NCBI GenBank assembly: GCA_045654165.1
Contig: JAZOMV010000037.1
Span: 4,338 to 68,337, forward strand
Length of the DNA: 64,000 nucleotides
From: UBA1259 sp045654165
GTDB taxonomy: Bacteria; Bacillota; Clostridia; Christensenellales; Borkfalkiaceae
Direction of reading: 5' to 3'
In this document: positions 1 to 7,880 of the stretch, in pieces
Layout of the letters: the number at the start of each line of letters is the position of its first letter
How positions within the stretch are numbered: position 1 is the stretch's first letter
Program-made: the position numbers and the translations under genes
Notes under the pieces: model-generated
Seen by the model: the letters and a program-made list of their open reading frames with translations, nothing else
Databases searched by the model: none
What the model was told of the DNA's origin: nothing

Positions 1-681
1 GTCTTTTAAGTAGTTTGTCATTTCGGCAGGCAACGGCTTGTTATTATGTTTATAATCTTGCAAATATGCGTTAAACTCTTTAAAAAGCACGTATTCTTCC
101 GAAAACTCTTCGGCAAATTGTATCTTTGCAAAAATTTCAAAAACACCACGCAATAAAGCCATACCGTGCACGTCGTCACCGATAGTAAGCAAGACCGTTA
201 AAGAACGCAAAGCCCGAAACGCATTAAGCAGTTCAAGAGCAAAATATTGTGAAAATTTATCTTGCCCTAACACCATATAATCGTTCTCTAGTGTTGTTTG
301 CAAAAAAGAAACAACGTAAATATTCGTCAAGGCAATCGGTTCGTATTGTACAGGGTGCGACGCTTTTATCGTGCTAACGTTTTCTACAATATACGGTAAA
401 AATATGCAGAACCATTTTTTAATTAAAGCGTAAAATTCTTGTTCCGTTTTAAACGAAAAATTAACTTTTGCATAATGAGAAAAAGCAACGGTAACTTCTG
501 TTAATAATTTCTTTTTTTGATATTCCGACAACTGCAAAGGCTTAAGAGTTGTATTCACGAAAGGCGTTAAGTTTTTATATAGCAAACAAACTTTACAATA
601 CGTTTCCCACGCCCAAAGCAATTCTTTCTGCGAAAGTCTATTACCATGATAACGAATATCGTCAATAGGAATTTTTATCAT
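1..681 (-). CDS. Partial protein, DUF5677-like, runs off the left edge
   Basis: An open frame of 227 codons begins with ATG at 679-681 and has no stop before the window edge, so the C-terminus is missing. A GGGGG-type ribosome site lies about 10 bases upstream, and the start is only 23 bases after the stop of the glycosidase gene, so the two are probably co-transcribed. The protein is helical. Its stretch MALLRGVFEIFAKIQFAEEF (about residues 178-197) has the LLRxxFE pattern I associate with DUF5677 proteins, whose role is unknown. The family assignment is tentative; that it is a real gene is well supported by the frame, the ribosome site and the spacing. Confidence 0.6.
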   Translation of the reverse strand, partial: MIKIPIDDIRYHGNRLSQKELLWAWETYCKVCLLYKNLTPFVNTTLKPLQLSEYQKKKLLTEVTVAFSHYAKVNFSFKTEQEFYALIKKWFCIFLPYIVENVSTIKASHPVQYEPIALTNIYVVSFLQTTLENDYMVLGQDKFSQYFALELLNAFRALRSLTVLLTIGDDVHGMALLRGVFEIFAKIQFAEEFSEEYVLFKEFNAYLQDYKHNNKPLPAEMTNYLKD

Positions 682-704
682 ATAAACACGTTCCCCCTTG
701 AAAA

Positions 705-2744
705 CTAATTTTTACCTATCTTAATTTCCACGCCGTACGTTTTTGCCTTTTCTAAATCTGTAAAAACAGGGTTGCCGTTTTCTACGCCTTTATAACCACT
801 AATACATTTAAGGATTAAATGCGCCACCACCGAAGCAAAGCCGTGATTACAACTTGCTTTTGGGCTATCGTGTTCCCAAAGCGTGCCCGTTTCTTTTACC
901 ATATTTTTAAAATAATCGGTAATCTCTAACAAAATTCTATCATACTCTTTATTTTCTAAAAGCAAGAAAAATCTAAGGTAATTACCGATAAACATATTAC
1001 TTCTTCCGACGTGAGAATATATGTCTTTTTCTCTTAACGGCCCAAATTTTTCTATCATCTTGCGCTTAAATTCTTGGCTAGTTTGCAAACCGAAAAATAG
1101 CGCATAGTACTGACAGGTTTCGCTTAAATGATCGTCGCACCGAACAAGTTTGCCGTTTTCTCTTATAGAGTTTTCAACAAAAAACTCACCGTTAAACGAT
1201 TCTTCTATTATCCTTTCTTTAATTTTTTCTGCTTTTTGTTTAAGAGTGGCGTTGCCATAGAGAAAATCAATCGCATCAAGCATTGCAGAGTAAAGCATAT
1301 TGCTTGGATAGTTTACACCCTTTACGTAGTCTTTATTATTACAAACGCTCCATTCTACAAAAACCCAACTTTCTAGATCTTCTAAAAGTCCGTGTTCGTT
1401 TTCGTACTCACTAAAGAACTCTACAAGGTCAAACACACGGGTTTTTGCGTGATCGATAAGCAACTTATCCCCCGTTCTTAAATAATAATCTTTTAGTTCT
1501 ATAACAAACCACATTGCCCAGTTTGGAATATAATGGTCTTTTAAACTTTCCGACGGAAAGGATTTCGGTATCATTCTATAATCAAGTTCGGGGGTTTTGC
1601 TAATGATAAAGTTTTCTAAAAAGGCACGCTCTATAAGATTTTTGCCCGTGAAAACACGCTCGGCAATACCCATAAAATAACTGTCGCAAAGCCAACCGGC
1701 ACGTTCTCTACCTGGGCAGTCGGTAAACAAATCTACTGCGTTTTGGCTGAAAGTATTTCCTGCCGAATTGAAAATTTTTACTATTTCATTATCACCTTCA
1801 ACACGAATAAAATTCACGCTTGCATTTTCCAACAGAACTAACGACGGGCAAATTTCTACCTTGCCTTTAAATATTATTTTCAAGTGCTTAAAAGCATACG
1901 GTTCAAACGATTGAATTTCAAACTCGCCTTTAGGGACTTTTACAACCATAAGTTCGTTGCACCCCGAACGCCTAAAAACCCACTTGCCGTTCTCTAAATA
2001 TTCTTCCATTACCACGAAGATTTCCGTTTGTTCTTGTGCGCTTACTTTCAGTTTGATAAAGCCCGTAAGTTCTCTATCTAACGAATAATCAACGGCTTTA
2101 TACCCCTTAACCGTTTTATCCAAAAAGTCACGCTGAACCCAAAACCCACTTTCGCTTGCAAGGTTATTAGGGTTCTTTTCACAAGCGGCAGGAACAACCG
2201 AATCAAACCCGTTGAACTCGCCCACGCCCACTTCGTTAATTTGAACAACGTTATAGTTTGCCGTATCGCCTATTCCATCTAAAACGATAGGTGGCTCTAC
2301 TTGATAAATTTCACGTTCTATAATTTTTACGTTAGTTAAGTCGTAATATTCAATCGCTGTGCGTTGCCCACTAAACCTAGGCACGTCAAGCACCCTATCC
2401 GTCCTTTCGTAACAAGTAAAGTCCGTTGAATTATAAACCACTTTGTTACCACGATATAATTCTGCGCCAAAAAAAGGTTGCTGAAGATCGCACGCATAAC
2501 ATTGATGGTTATACCCTGCAACTTCAACCACGATATTCTTTATTCCACTTATAGCAAGTTCTCTTTTCCTTGAATATCCCGACGCCGTGCGTTCGGGCCC
2601 GTAACAAAAAAACTTTCCATCAAAAAACACACGATAAAAATCTACTGCGCAGATAACGATTTTATCACACTCTTCTACTAGGTTTATAGAAAAAGATCTT
2701 CTTGAATATTTTTCCGTTCTATTTCCCGCCCAAACGAACTGCAT
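705..2744 (-). CDS. Alpha-L-rhamnosidase-like glycoside hydrolase (GH78 type)
   Basis: This 679-residue protein resembles GH78 alpha-L-rhamnosidases, which release terminal rhamnose from plant or bacterial glycans. The N-terminal part (about 25-100) is a beta-rich carbohydrate-binding-like domain with the pattern DFYRVFFDGKFFCYGP seen at the start of such enzymes. The (alpha/alpha)6 catalytic domain begins near residue 320 and holds the hallmark DCPGRERAGW at 342-351, followed by aromatic helices. There is no signal peptide, so it is probably cytoplasmic and acts on imported oligosaccharides. The start has a GGGGG ribosome site 7 bases upstream. The gene lies next to tRNA-Leu repeats and may be part of an inserted segment. 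The substrate is inferred only from the family. Confidence 0.75.
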   Translation of the reverse strand: MQFVWAGNRTEKYSRRSFSINLVEECDKIVICAVDFYRVFFDGKFFCYGPERTASGYSRKRELAISGIKNIVVEVAGYNHQCYACDLQQPFFGAELYRGNKVVYNSTDFTCYERTDRVLDVPRFSGQRTAIEYYDLTNVKIIEREIYQVEPPIVLDGIGDTANYNVVQINEVGVGEFNGFDSVVPAACEKNPNNLASESGFWVQRDFLDKTVKGYKAVDYSLDRELTGFIKLKVSAQEQTEIFVVMEEYLENGKWVFRRSGCNELMVVKVPKGEFEIQSFEPYAFKHLKIIFKGKVEICPSLVLLENASVNFIRVEGDNEIVKIFNSAGNTFSQNAVDLFTDCPGRERAGWLCDSYFMGIAERVFTGKNLIERAFLENFIISKTPELDYRMIPKSFPSESLKDHYIPNWAMWFVIELKDYYLRTGDKLLIDHAKTRVFDLVEFFSEYENEHGLLEDLESWVFVEWSVCNNKDYVKGVNYPSNMLYSAMLDAIDFLYGNATLKQKAEKIKERIIEESFNGEFFVENSIRENGKLVRCDDHLSETCQYYALFFGLQTSQEFKRKMIEKFGPLREKDIYSHVGRSNMFIGNYLRFFLLLENKEYDRILLEITDYFKNMVKETGTLWEHDSPKASCNHGFASVVAHLILKCISGYKGVENGNPVFTDLEKAKTYGVEIKIGKN

Positions 2745-2793
2745 AATTTACCCCCATAAGTTTTAGCATATCCCCGTTGCAATAAAACAAAAA

Positions 2794-2833
2794 AGAGTTC
2801 GCATCAAACCTAATGGTTAAACTAGAACTCTTT
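2794..2833 (-). terminator. Hairpin beside a tRNA-Leu 3' fragment
   Basis: A 10-bp stem (AAAAGAGTTC with GAACTCTTTT) encloses a second small stem. On the minus strand it ends in a run of T. It sits directly after the partial tRNA 3' copy at 2834-2849, just as a normal tRNA terminator would, but its sequence differs from the terminator of the intact tRNA. It may be the original terminator of this tRNA locus. Confidence 0.55.
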
Positions 2834-2849
2834 TGGTGCGAGCAAAGGG
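2834..2849 (-). repeat. Remnant of tRNA-Leu 3' end, copy 1
   Basis: Sixteen bases match the last bases of the intact tRNA-Leu at 3171-3253, including CCA, discriminator and acceptor strand. The match then breaks into a palindromic element (TTCCCC stem at 2853-2869 and GTCGCaaaGCGAC at 2872-2884). Fragments of a tRNA 3' end in series are typical of repeated integration or excision at a tRNA attachment site. Confidence 0.55.
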
Positions 2850-2917
2850 GGATTCCCCTGTTAGGGGAAATGTCGCAAAGCGACAAAAGGGTTGCCGTCC
2901 CACGCTAGTGGATTGCG
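2850..2917. repeat. Palindromic repeat-like insert
   Basis: This stretch between two tRNA-derived repeats holds two perfect small hairpins, TTCCCCtgttaGGGGAA at 2853-2869 and GTCGCaaaGCGAC at 2872-2884. No gene can be supported. It looks like a REP-like miniature element rather than coding DNA, because the open frames across it have no ribosome site and run into non-coding repeat. Confidence 0.4.
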
Positions 2918-3012
2918 TCAAGTCCCTTTATTTAATCTATATAAACAAAAATCAACCCAACGTAAACTCAACGGCTCGAATCGGGTTGATTTGGTGCGAG
3001 CAAAGGGACTTG
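2918..3012 (-). repeat. Direct repeat A: tRNA-Leu 3' end plus terminator
   Basis: These 95 bases match 3098-3191 with one gap and one substitution. The repeat unit contains the last 21 bases of tRNA-Leu, its terminator hairpin (TCAACCC with GGGTTGA) and about 30 bases beyond. In this copy the tRNA part stops after the T-arm entry, so only a truncated tRNA remains. The near identity points to a recent duplication or to flanking sites of an integration event. Confidence 0.8.
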
Positions 3013-3097
3013 CTTCTCTCGAGCCTCCCACAAAACAGTCCACAGGACTGTTTTTTCGCCTTTGGCGAATACGCACCTAAAGTTGCTAGTTCCTAAT
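3013..3097. repeat. Insert with two palindromes between tRNA-derived repeats
   Basis: The segment holds a perfect hairpin AAACAGTCCacaGGACTGTTT (3033-3053) followed directly by TTCGCCtttGGCGAA (3055-3069). It has no credible gene. It is flanked on both sides by copies of the tRNA-Leu 3' end, so it looks like a small palindromic element that entered, or was left behind, at the tRNA end. Confidence 0.45.
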
Positions 3098-3191
3098 TCA
3101 AGCCCTTTATTTAATCTATATAAACAAAAATCAACCCAACATAAACTCAACGGCTCGAATCGGGTTGATTTGGTGCGAGCAAAGGGACTTG
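3098..3191 (-). repeat. Direct repeat B: intact tRNA-Leu 3' end plus terminator
   Basis: This is the second copy of the 95-base unit, with one base missing and one substitution relative to repeat A. Here it is continuous with the complete tRNA-Leu gene, so it marks the functional end of the locus. The hairpin at 3131-3169 is the tRNA terminator. Confidence 0.8.
3131..3169 (-). terminator. Terminator of tRNA-Leu(UAG)
   Basis: A 7-bp stem (TCAACCC with GGGTTGA) follows the CCA end of the tRNA directly on the minus strand, and its far side runs into T-rich sequence. Confidence 0.6.
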
Positions 3192-3253
3192 AACCCCCAC
3201 GGTCTCCCACTAGATCCTAAGTCTAGCGCGTCTGCCAATTCCGCCATGCTCGC
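3171..3253 (-). tRNA. tRNA-Leu, anticodon UAG
   Basis: The minus strand folds into a class II tRNA. The acceptor stem GCGAGCA pairs with TGCTCGC, the D-arm holds GGCAGACGC, the anticodon stem CTAGA/TCTAG presents TAG, a long variable arm follows, and the T-arm is GGGGGTTCAAGTCCC. The discriminator is A and CCA is encoded. The long variable arm and the anticodon identify leucine. Its 3' end is repeated twice downstream in truncated form. Confidence 0.95.
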
Positions 3254-3324
3254 AATTACTAGTACATTTTATTATAATTTACCCAAAAAGTCAAGCGACC
3301 AACTAACGTTAGTCGCTTTTTTTC

Positions 3325-3795
3325 CTATTTTCTTTTGTTAAATATCCCGTCGAATATCGTTCTGATCGGCGAAAAATACGGTTTGTCTTTATTTTTAAGG
3401 TTTTCTACTATATCTCTACCTTCAAAAATAATCGCCATAGCCCAGTTCAAATGCTCGTTTATTTTTAACCAATCCTGTTCGGTGTGACACTTTTCCATCA
3501 AATCAATAAAAAACGAGTGATTGATTCTGTTTCGCTCAAAAGCAATTCTTGCCAAAATGTCTCTTTGATTTTCGGTTATAAACTTTTTTTTGTACATTTT
3601 ATTATTACACTCAAAAAGCGAATCGCTCTCTTTCTTGTTAAGTTGAACGCCATACTTTTTTAAGCAGTTTTTATACTCTAGCTCAAATTCTTGCGAACTT
3701 TTAATAATTCTGCCTACGGCGCAAAAAACCCCGTTCCAGTCGTAAGGCTTAATATCAAAATTTTCAATTATCGGAACGCCCGCAATCTCCTTCAT
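3325..3795 (-). CDS. Orphan helical protein with an HEPN-like RNxxxH motif
   Basis: I do not recognise a family for this 156-residue, charged, predicted helical protein. It has a good ribosome site (AAGGAG) 8 bases before ATG. It overlaps the 3' end of the upstream membrane-protein gene by 32 bases, so the two are likely translationally coupled. The stretch FERNRINHSFF (about residues 86-96) contains RNRINH, which fits the RNxxxH motif of HEPN ribonucleases found in toxin and defence systems. One motif is weak evidence, so the HEPN call is only a possibility. The base composition is richer in A+T than in most neighbours. Confidence 0.55.
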   Translation of the reverse strand: MKEIAGVPIIENFDIKPYDWNGVFCAVGRIIKSSQEFELEYKNCLKKYGVQLNKKESDSLFECNNKMYKKKFITENQRDILARIAFERNRINHSFFIDLMEKCHTEQDWLKINEHLNWAMAIIFEGRDIVENLKNKDKPYFSPIRTIFDGIFNKRK

Positions 3796-4447
3796 TTTTC
3801 AACTCCTTTTCAAAAAAACTCAACGGCTTTTGCATTTTCCCGTCAACCTTTAAAGTTATACTATTAAAAAATGTTGATATTCTTACTTCTATCTGTTCTC
3901 CTCCAGTGTTGCATGTTAAATATAATGGCGTCCATCTCATCAAAACTTTCGTTTCATCACACACACATCCATTAACTTTTATATAGAAATGCACACACCC
4001 TGTATAAACGAGTATTTTTTTGCCGTTATAAATATAAGTTTTACACTTTCTATCAATAGCAGGTGCTAAAAGAATTATTCCACTTATTAAACAAATTATG
4101 TATATAATATGCACAGCTTTTGTCGTGCAAGAATAATCTATTATTTCGTAAGAATCAACCGTGGAATATATATAGTCATAACCATATAAATATCCATCAT
4201 CTTCACTAAAAACATCAACTTCTTCTACGCTTATTAGTTTATAAGACGAATCGTAATAAGCAATAGTTATCGTTGCAGAGTAAACAGCCCTATCAAACTT
4301 AACTTTTATATCACCATCATCATATACTGTTTCATCAACCAGCTTCACCTTAATCGCACTTGAAAAAATTGCGACAAGCACGGCTAACAATATTACTGCT
4401 AAAAATAATATTCTACCTACTAAAACCTTTTTCTTTTCTTTAACCAT
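3764..4447 (-). CDS. Two-helix membrane protein of unknown function
   Basis: ATG at 4445-4447 is chosen because AAGGAGAG lies 6 bases upstream; a longer frame to 4546 would run through a terminator and a long hairpin. The 227-residue product has a hydrophobic helix near residues 8-31, a tyrosine- and aspartate-rich extracytoplasmic stretch, a second helix near 115-135 and a C-terminal domain with several cysteines. The plan (helix, outer loop, helix, inner domain) resembles DUF3592-like proteins, but I see no decisive motif. Its stop lies inside the next gene, and it is preceded by a strong promoter and a structured leader ending in a terminator. Confidence 0.6.
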   Translation of the reverse strand: MVKEKKKVLVGRILFLAVILLAVLVAIFSSAIKVKLVDETVYDDGDIKVKFDRAVYSATITIAYYDSSYKLISVEEVDVFSEDDGYLYGYDYIYSTVDSYEIIDYSCTTKAVHIIYIICLISGIILLAPAIDRKCKTYIYNGKKILVYTGCVHFYIKVNGCVCDETKVLMRWTPLYLTCNTGGEQIEVRISTFFNSITLKVDGKMQKPLSFFEKELKNEGDCGRSDN

Positions 4448-4466
4448 ATCTCTCTCCTTAAAATAA

Positions 4467-4600
4467 AAAAGTGCGTCCATTAAGAACGCACCAAAACGCG
4501 CTCTCAATGTTGCTACACATTTTATCCCGAAATTAAGGGAGAGCATACGTTTTTAACGAGAGTATGCCCTAATTTCGGAATTATTAAAATGTGTAGCATA
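4467..4600 (-). ncRNA. Candidate small RNA or attenuator leader
   Basis: A strong promoter (4604-4632) would start transcription at about 4597. The transcript opens with an almost perfect long hairpin whose arms lie at 4511-4548 and 4562-4598. A second hairpin (GTGCGT with ACGCAC, 4471-4490) and a run of T follow immediately upstream of the ribosome site of the membrane-protein gene. Promoter, long stem and intrinsic terminator together define either a stand-alone small RNA of about 130 bases or a leader that controls read-through. It matches no RNA family I recognise. Confidence 0.5.
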
Positions 4601-4603
4601 AAA

Positions 4604-4632
4604 AGTATAGCACATAAAAAAAGTTTTTGCAA
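4604..4632 (-). promoter_or_regulatory. Sigma-A promoter for the structured leader
   Basis: The minus strand reads TTGCAA, a 17-base spacer, then TATACT. The predicted start falls at the first arm of the long hairpin. Confidence 0.7.
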
Positions 4633-4650
4633 GTTTATATACAAAAATAA

Positions 4651-4679
4651 TACGCCCAACTTTAGTAAAAAGTCGGGCG
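4651..4679 (-). terminator. Terminator after the DUF6259-like glycosidase gene
   Basis: ACGCCCAACTTT pairs with AAAGTCGGGCGT (one mismatch), 6 bases after the stop codon of the gene ending at 4685, with A/T-rich sequence following. Confidence 0.7.
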
Positions 4680-4684
4680 TGATT

Positions 4685-6850
4685 TTATTCAACAAATATT
4701 AAGCAAATCTTGTCGTTTGGCAAGGTAAGTTTGCCCTTTTTGATTTTGAGTTTTTTGCTAGTTCCATCTGGGAAAACGGCAATCGCTTTCTTAGCCGTAA
4801 ACTCTAAACTCACTTCTGCCTTTTTATCCGATATTCTATAAACGGCAAACATACTCTTTTGGCTATCTTTATGAATAAACCGTTTTACAAAAATATCTTT
4901 GTCTGAACAAGCAATGCCGTCTTCGTCAGAGAACAAGTAGTTTTCGGCACGAACGTTCATTATCTTTTTCATTTTGATAAGTTCTTTTAAGACAGCCAAG
5001 CCTTCGGGATCGGTCTTAAAAGTTGCATCACGCTCTAAATCATACACCCAAAAATACGAGCCGTTGGTAAAGTGGTTGCCCATAAAGATTTCCCATTTTT
5101 TAGAAATCATTGCAGGGCGCAAGAACAAGTTTTTGCTTGGATATACCATATCTATAATATTATGTTCTGGGAAAGTATACCTATAAATATTAGGATATCC
5201 CTTTCTCATAACCGACATAAAATATTGATTAAGTTGCAAACTTAATATTCCACCAACCAAATCGCAAACGTGTTCGCCCATTAAAAGCAACGGTTCTTGG
5301 TGCTTGCTATCGTAAGCCTGCCTTAACCCCTCTACTATTTCTAGGTTGCCCTTAGTGAAGTTGTCGGGAGTATCGTGATTATGTTTAGGGTTAAAGCATA
5401 GCGCTTGACCAACGTTAAGAACGTCGTAATAAACGCCGTCTATCCCGTAAACTTCGGTAGCCCGTAACGCCAAACCGTTAAGTTGTTCTTGCCACTCTTT
5501 GCAAGAAGAACACATATTATACAAGATAACGTCTTTAACGTTGCCCCAAAAGGACTGCTTATAACTACCGTCTTCAAACATAACGGCTTTATCTTTAACC
5601 GTTTGATCGTCTGCCGAACCACTATGCAAGTGAGAGTTCATATAAAAAGAAACGTGCACGCCCATTTGGTTTGCTTGCCTAATGCCCTCTGCAAGTTCTT
5701 CTTCCGTGCCGAGTTTGGGGTCGGCGTAATATTCGGGGTAGCCCTTATCAAACCCGTCTTTATGCCAACCTGCTAAAAGAAGATGACACATACCCATTTC
5801 TTTTGCTTCTTTTGCAAGGCGTGGAATATCCGTGTATTTATGCTCAATATTCCCGTTTTGATACATAAAATCGTAGTGGGCAACAAGCCCTGCACTTTCC
5901 TTAAACCATTTAGGCATACGATTTTGGTTTACTTTAATTTGTGGCGACCTAAACTCACGATAATGCTTTGCGCCGTCATGCCAATCGCCCGTGTGGAAAT
6001 ATAACTGCGTGGTTGGCGAAGTATAACTTTCGCCATACTCAGAATAAGGCTCGTAAGCGTAAGACATTGTTAAGCCCGGTCTACGCTCACCCCTTGACCA
6101 AACGTCTATAATACAAGTGCTAGTATCTAAATTATGACAGCCGAAATACACGCCCCCGTCGTTATCGTAAAGGTCTATCCACGACATACAAAGCCTACCG
6201 TTCGCATACTTGCCCGTATACCCGTTGGCGTTATACTCTTTAAAGCGTGGCTCTTGCGAAGACAAGGTATCCATAGCATAGGTGTATTTATATTCTTGCC
6301 AACGGCTTTGGATAGTTCTTATTTCCCTACCGAAAAAGTTTACGGGGTTATCTATTTTAACACCCGTATCTCTAGGATAAATAAGGGTGTCGTCGGCGTA
6401 ACTTTCGCCAAGCCAAACGCCCGGTATAATCGGGAATTGAACTTCTCTTATCTTGCTATCCTTTTCGTCGTTTTTAACCGTTATGCTAAAATTGATTTGA
6501 TAGTCCTTGATGTTAATCGTATAAAAAAGGTCGAACGGAACAATCTTTTCGCCGTCCCAAACAGCGTTATATTTAACTACTGCGTTTATCTCGTCCCCAT
6601 TGATATCAGTCGTGATTTTAGTTTGATATTCGGGGCGAGTGCATACGTCGTGAATAGGTATTCTCACGTAGCGTTTATCCCCGTTAGAACTTTTTACCGT
6701 TATTCTAAAAGGTTCGGCGATATCGTCCATAAGGTTTTTTATTAAATTATCGTGATTTCTACACGAATAAATTTCTAAAAATTCCCCCGTGCGAGTATCT
6801 ATAACCAAGTGCGCTTTGCCGTTATCTAATATCAATTTATCCATTTTCAT
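4685..6850 (-). CDS. Large TIM-barrel glycoside hydrolase, DUF6259-like
   Basis: The 721-residue protein starts at 6850, where AGGGAG lies 8 bases before ATG; longer frames lack a site. The N-terminal third is beta-rich. The middle is a TIM barrel with segments such as HLLLAGWHKDGFDKGYPEY, HVSFYMNSHL and GIDGVYYDVLN, and the end is a small beta domain. This plan matches proteins annotated with DUF6259, thought to be glycosidases related to the alpha-galactosidase clan. The aspartate in YYDVLN and the glutamate in LLLMGEHVCD are candidate catalytic residues by position only. There is no signal peptide. The substrate is unknown. It probably works with the nearby GH78-like enzyme in degrading imported glycans. 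Confidence 0.7.
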   Translation of the reverse strand: MKMDKLILDNGKAHLVIDTRTGEFLEIYSCRNHDNLIKNLMDDIAEPFRITVKSSNGDKRYVRIPIHDVCTRPEYQTKITTDINGDEINAVVKYNAVWDGEKIVPFDLFYTINIKDYQINFSITVKNDEKDSKIREVQFPIIPGVWLGESYADDTLIYPRDTGVKIDNPVNFFGREIRTIQSRWQEYKYTYAMDTLSSQEPRFKEYNANGYTGKYANGRLCMSWIDLYDNDGGVYFGCHNLDTSTCIIDVWSRGERRPGLTMSYAYEPYSEYGESYTSPTTQLYFHTGDWHDGAKHYREFRSPQIKVNQNRMPKWFKESAGLVAHYDFMYQNGNIEHKYTDIPRLAKEAKEMGMCHLLLAGWHKDGFDKGYPEYYADPKLGTEEELAEGIRQANQMGVHVSFYMNSHLHSGSADDQTVKDKAVMFEDGSYKQSFWGNVKDVILYNMCSSCKEWQEQLNGLALRATEVYGIDGVYYDVLNVGQALCFNPKHNHDTPDNFTKGNLEIVEGLRQAYDSKHQEPLLLMGEHVCDLVGGILSLQLNQYFMSVMRKGYPNIYRYTFPEHNIIDMVYPSKNLFLRPAMISKKWEIFMGNHFTNGSYFWVYDLERDATFKTDPEGLAVLKELIKMKKIMNVRAENYLFSDEDGIACSDKDIFVKRFIHKDSQKSMFAVYRISDKKAEVSLEFTAKKAIAVFPDGTSKKLKIKKGKLTLPNDKICLIFVE

Positions 6851-6930
6851 TTTTTCATACTCCCTTGTCTTTTTATTATACAATAATAAAATGCGTTTGT
6901 AAACGGTTAATTTGAATTTAAAAAGAAAAA

Positions 6931-6951
6931 AGAAAACGATTGATCGTTTTC
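6931..6951 (-). terminator. Terminator after pnuC
   Basis: A stem AGAAAACGAT with ATCGTTTTCT, flanked by A- and T-runs on both sides, sits 5 bases beyond the stop of the gene ending at 6957. Confidence 0.75.
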
Positions 6952-6956
6952 TTTTT

Positions 6957-7655
6957 TTACTCGTTCGCTTGTTGCTTTTTTCTCATTTTACTCCAGTTAA
7001 TAAATGAATATAGGTCGTTCGCAAGGAAAACCGTAAAACAAATTACCACGGTTATATACGACATGCTTACCATACACGCCAAAACCCAAAGAACTATTAA
7101 AACCACGTCGTTCACGGCATAGGCGAGTGCAAAATACGGACTGCGTTTTGCCGAAAAACAAACGGCAATAAAACTTGTGGTAACGGATATCGTGCTAGGA
7201 ACAATGTTCGCCGTTCCAAAATATTTAAGAACAAAGTAGAACACTACGGTAGCAGCAATAGATAAAAGAAAAATACATACTACGGTTTTTTTGGTTACCT
7301 TGCTTATTGCGACCTGAGTTTTTTGGTTTTTATACGGGTTTTTAAGCCAAGTTATAAGCGCAACCACAGCCATAGGTAAAGACATGCAGACGTAGGTTAA
7401 CATTTCCCCGTAATATTTAAACGAATAGGATATTACCCCGTAAACGGCTGCAAAAATTATCATCAACACCTGCCCAAACGGATTTCCTTTTGCAATAAAT
7501 ATTAAAGCCGTTACACCTAGTAAAGACGCAATAAAGGTAAGGTAATTCACCCTATCGAAAAGTATAAACGACAAGGTGATAAGGATTACCGATGAGCACC
7601 ACAAAATTTTTTCTACAAGTGTAAAATATTTAAGTTTTTCAAGAAGTTTTTTCAT
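6957..7655 (-). CDS. pnuC: PnuC-type nicotinamide riboside transporter
   Basis: This 232-residue membrane protein has about seven hydrophobic helices. It carries patterns typical of PnuC: ITWLKNPYKN in the middle, and near the C-terminus AYAVNDVVLIVLWVLA and ANDLYSFINW. PnuC proteins carry nicotinamide riboside, or in variants other vitamins, by facilitated diffusion with trapping by phosphorylation. I chose ATG at 7653-7655 because GGTGAG lies just upstream and the frame beyond it codes for an arginine-rich non-membrane stretch. The roughly 120-base region upstream holds small hairpins such as GAATGtgttgCATTC, but I see no TPP, FMN or other known riboswitch core. The vitamin carried is therefore not settled. 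Confidence 0.75.
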   Translation of the reverse strand: MKKLLEKLKYFTLVEKILWCSSVILITLSFILFDRVNYLTFIASLLGVTALIFIAKGNPFGQVLMIIFAAVYGVISYSFKYYGEMLTYVCMSLPMAVVALITWLKNPYKNQKTQVAISKVTKKTVVCIFLLSIAATVVFYFVLKYFGTANIVPSTISVTTSFIAVCFSAKRSPYFALAYAVNDVVLIVLWVLACMVSMSYITVVICFTVFLANDLYSFINWSKMRKKQQANE

Positions 7656-7819
7656 ACTCACCAAAAAAATAAGCACCCGAAAACGCATCTTCAAAGACCT
7701 AACGACACGCAAACGAATGCAACACATTCACTACCCGGTGGCAGTTTTTTACAATTTTAATTATATTAACATAAGCGACCAACTCTGTCAAGAAAATCTT
7801 GGCAAAAATTCTCTTTTTC

Positions 7820-7849
7820 TTGACTTTAATAACTATATGGTATTATAAT
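7820..7849 (+). promoter_or_regulatory. Promoter of the large lipoprotein gene
   Basis: TTGACT, an 18-base spacer and TATAAT lie 31 bases before the start codon of the gene at 7881. Confidence 0.7.
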
Positions 7850-7880
7850 TGTAACATAAAACCATAAAAAGGAGAAAAAA

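Noticed and set aside
2833..3210. Several open frames of 60-90 codons across the tRNA-Leu repeat area, on both strands
   Set aside because: They run over tRNA fragments, terminators and palindromes, have no ribosome sites, and read as repeated non-coding DNA.
4448..4546. A longer start for the membrane protein, adding 33 residues
   Set aside because: The extension would pass through a terminator and long hairpin; AAGGAGAG fits the start at 4447.
6134..6745. A 203-codon plus-strand frame opposite the large glycosidase gene
   Set aside because: It lies fully antisense to a gene with recognisable domains, has no ribosome site and shows no domain or start support.
7656..7780. A possible riboswitch upstream of pnuC
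   Set aside because: Only short, weak hairpins are seen, and no TPP, FMN, SAM or NAD riboswitch core could be recognised.
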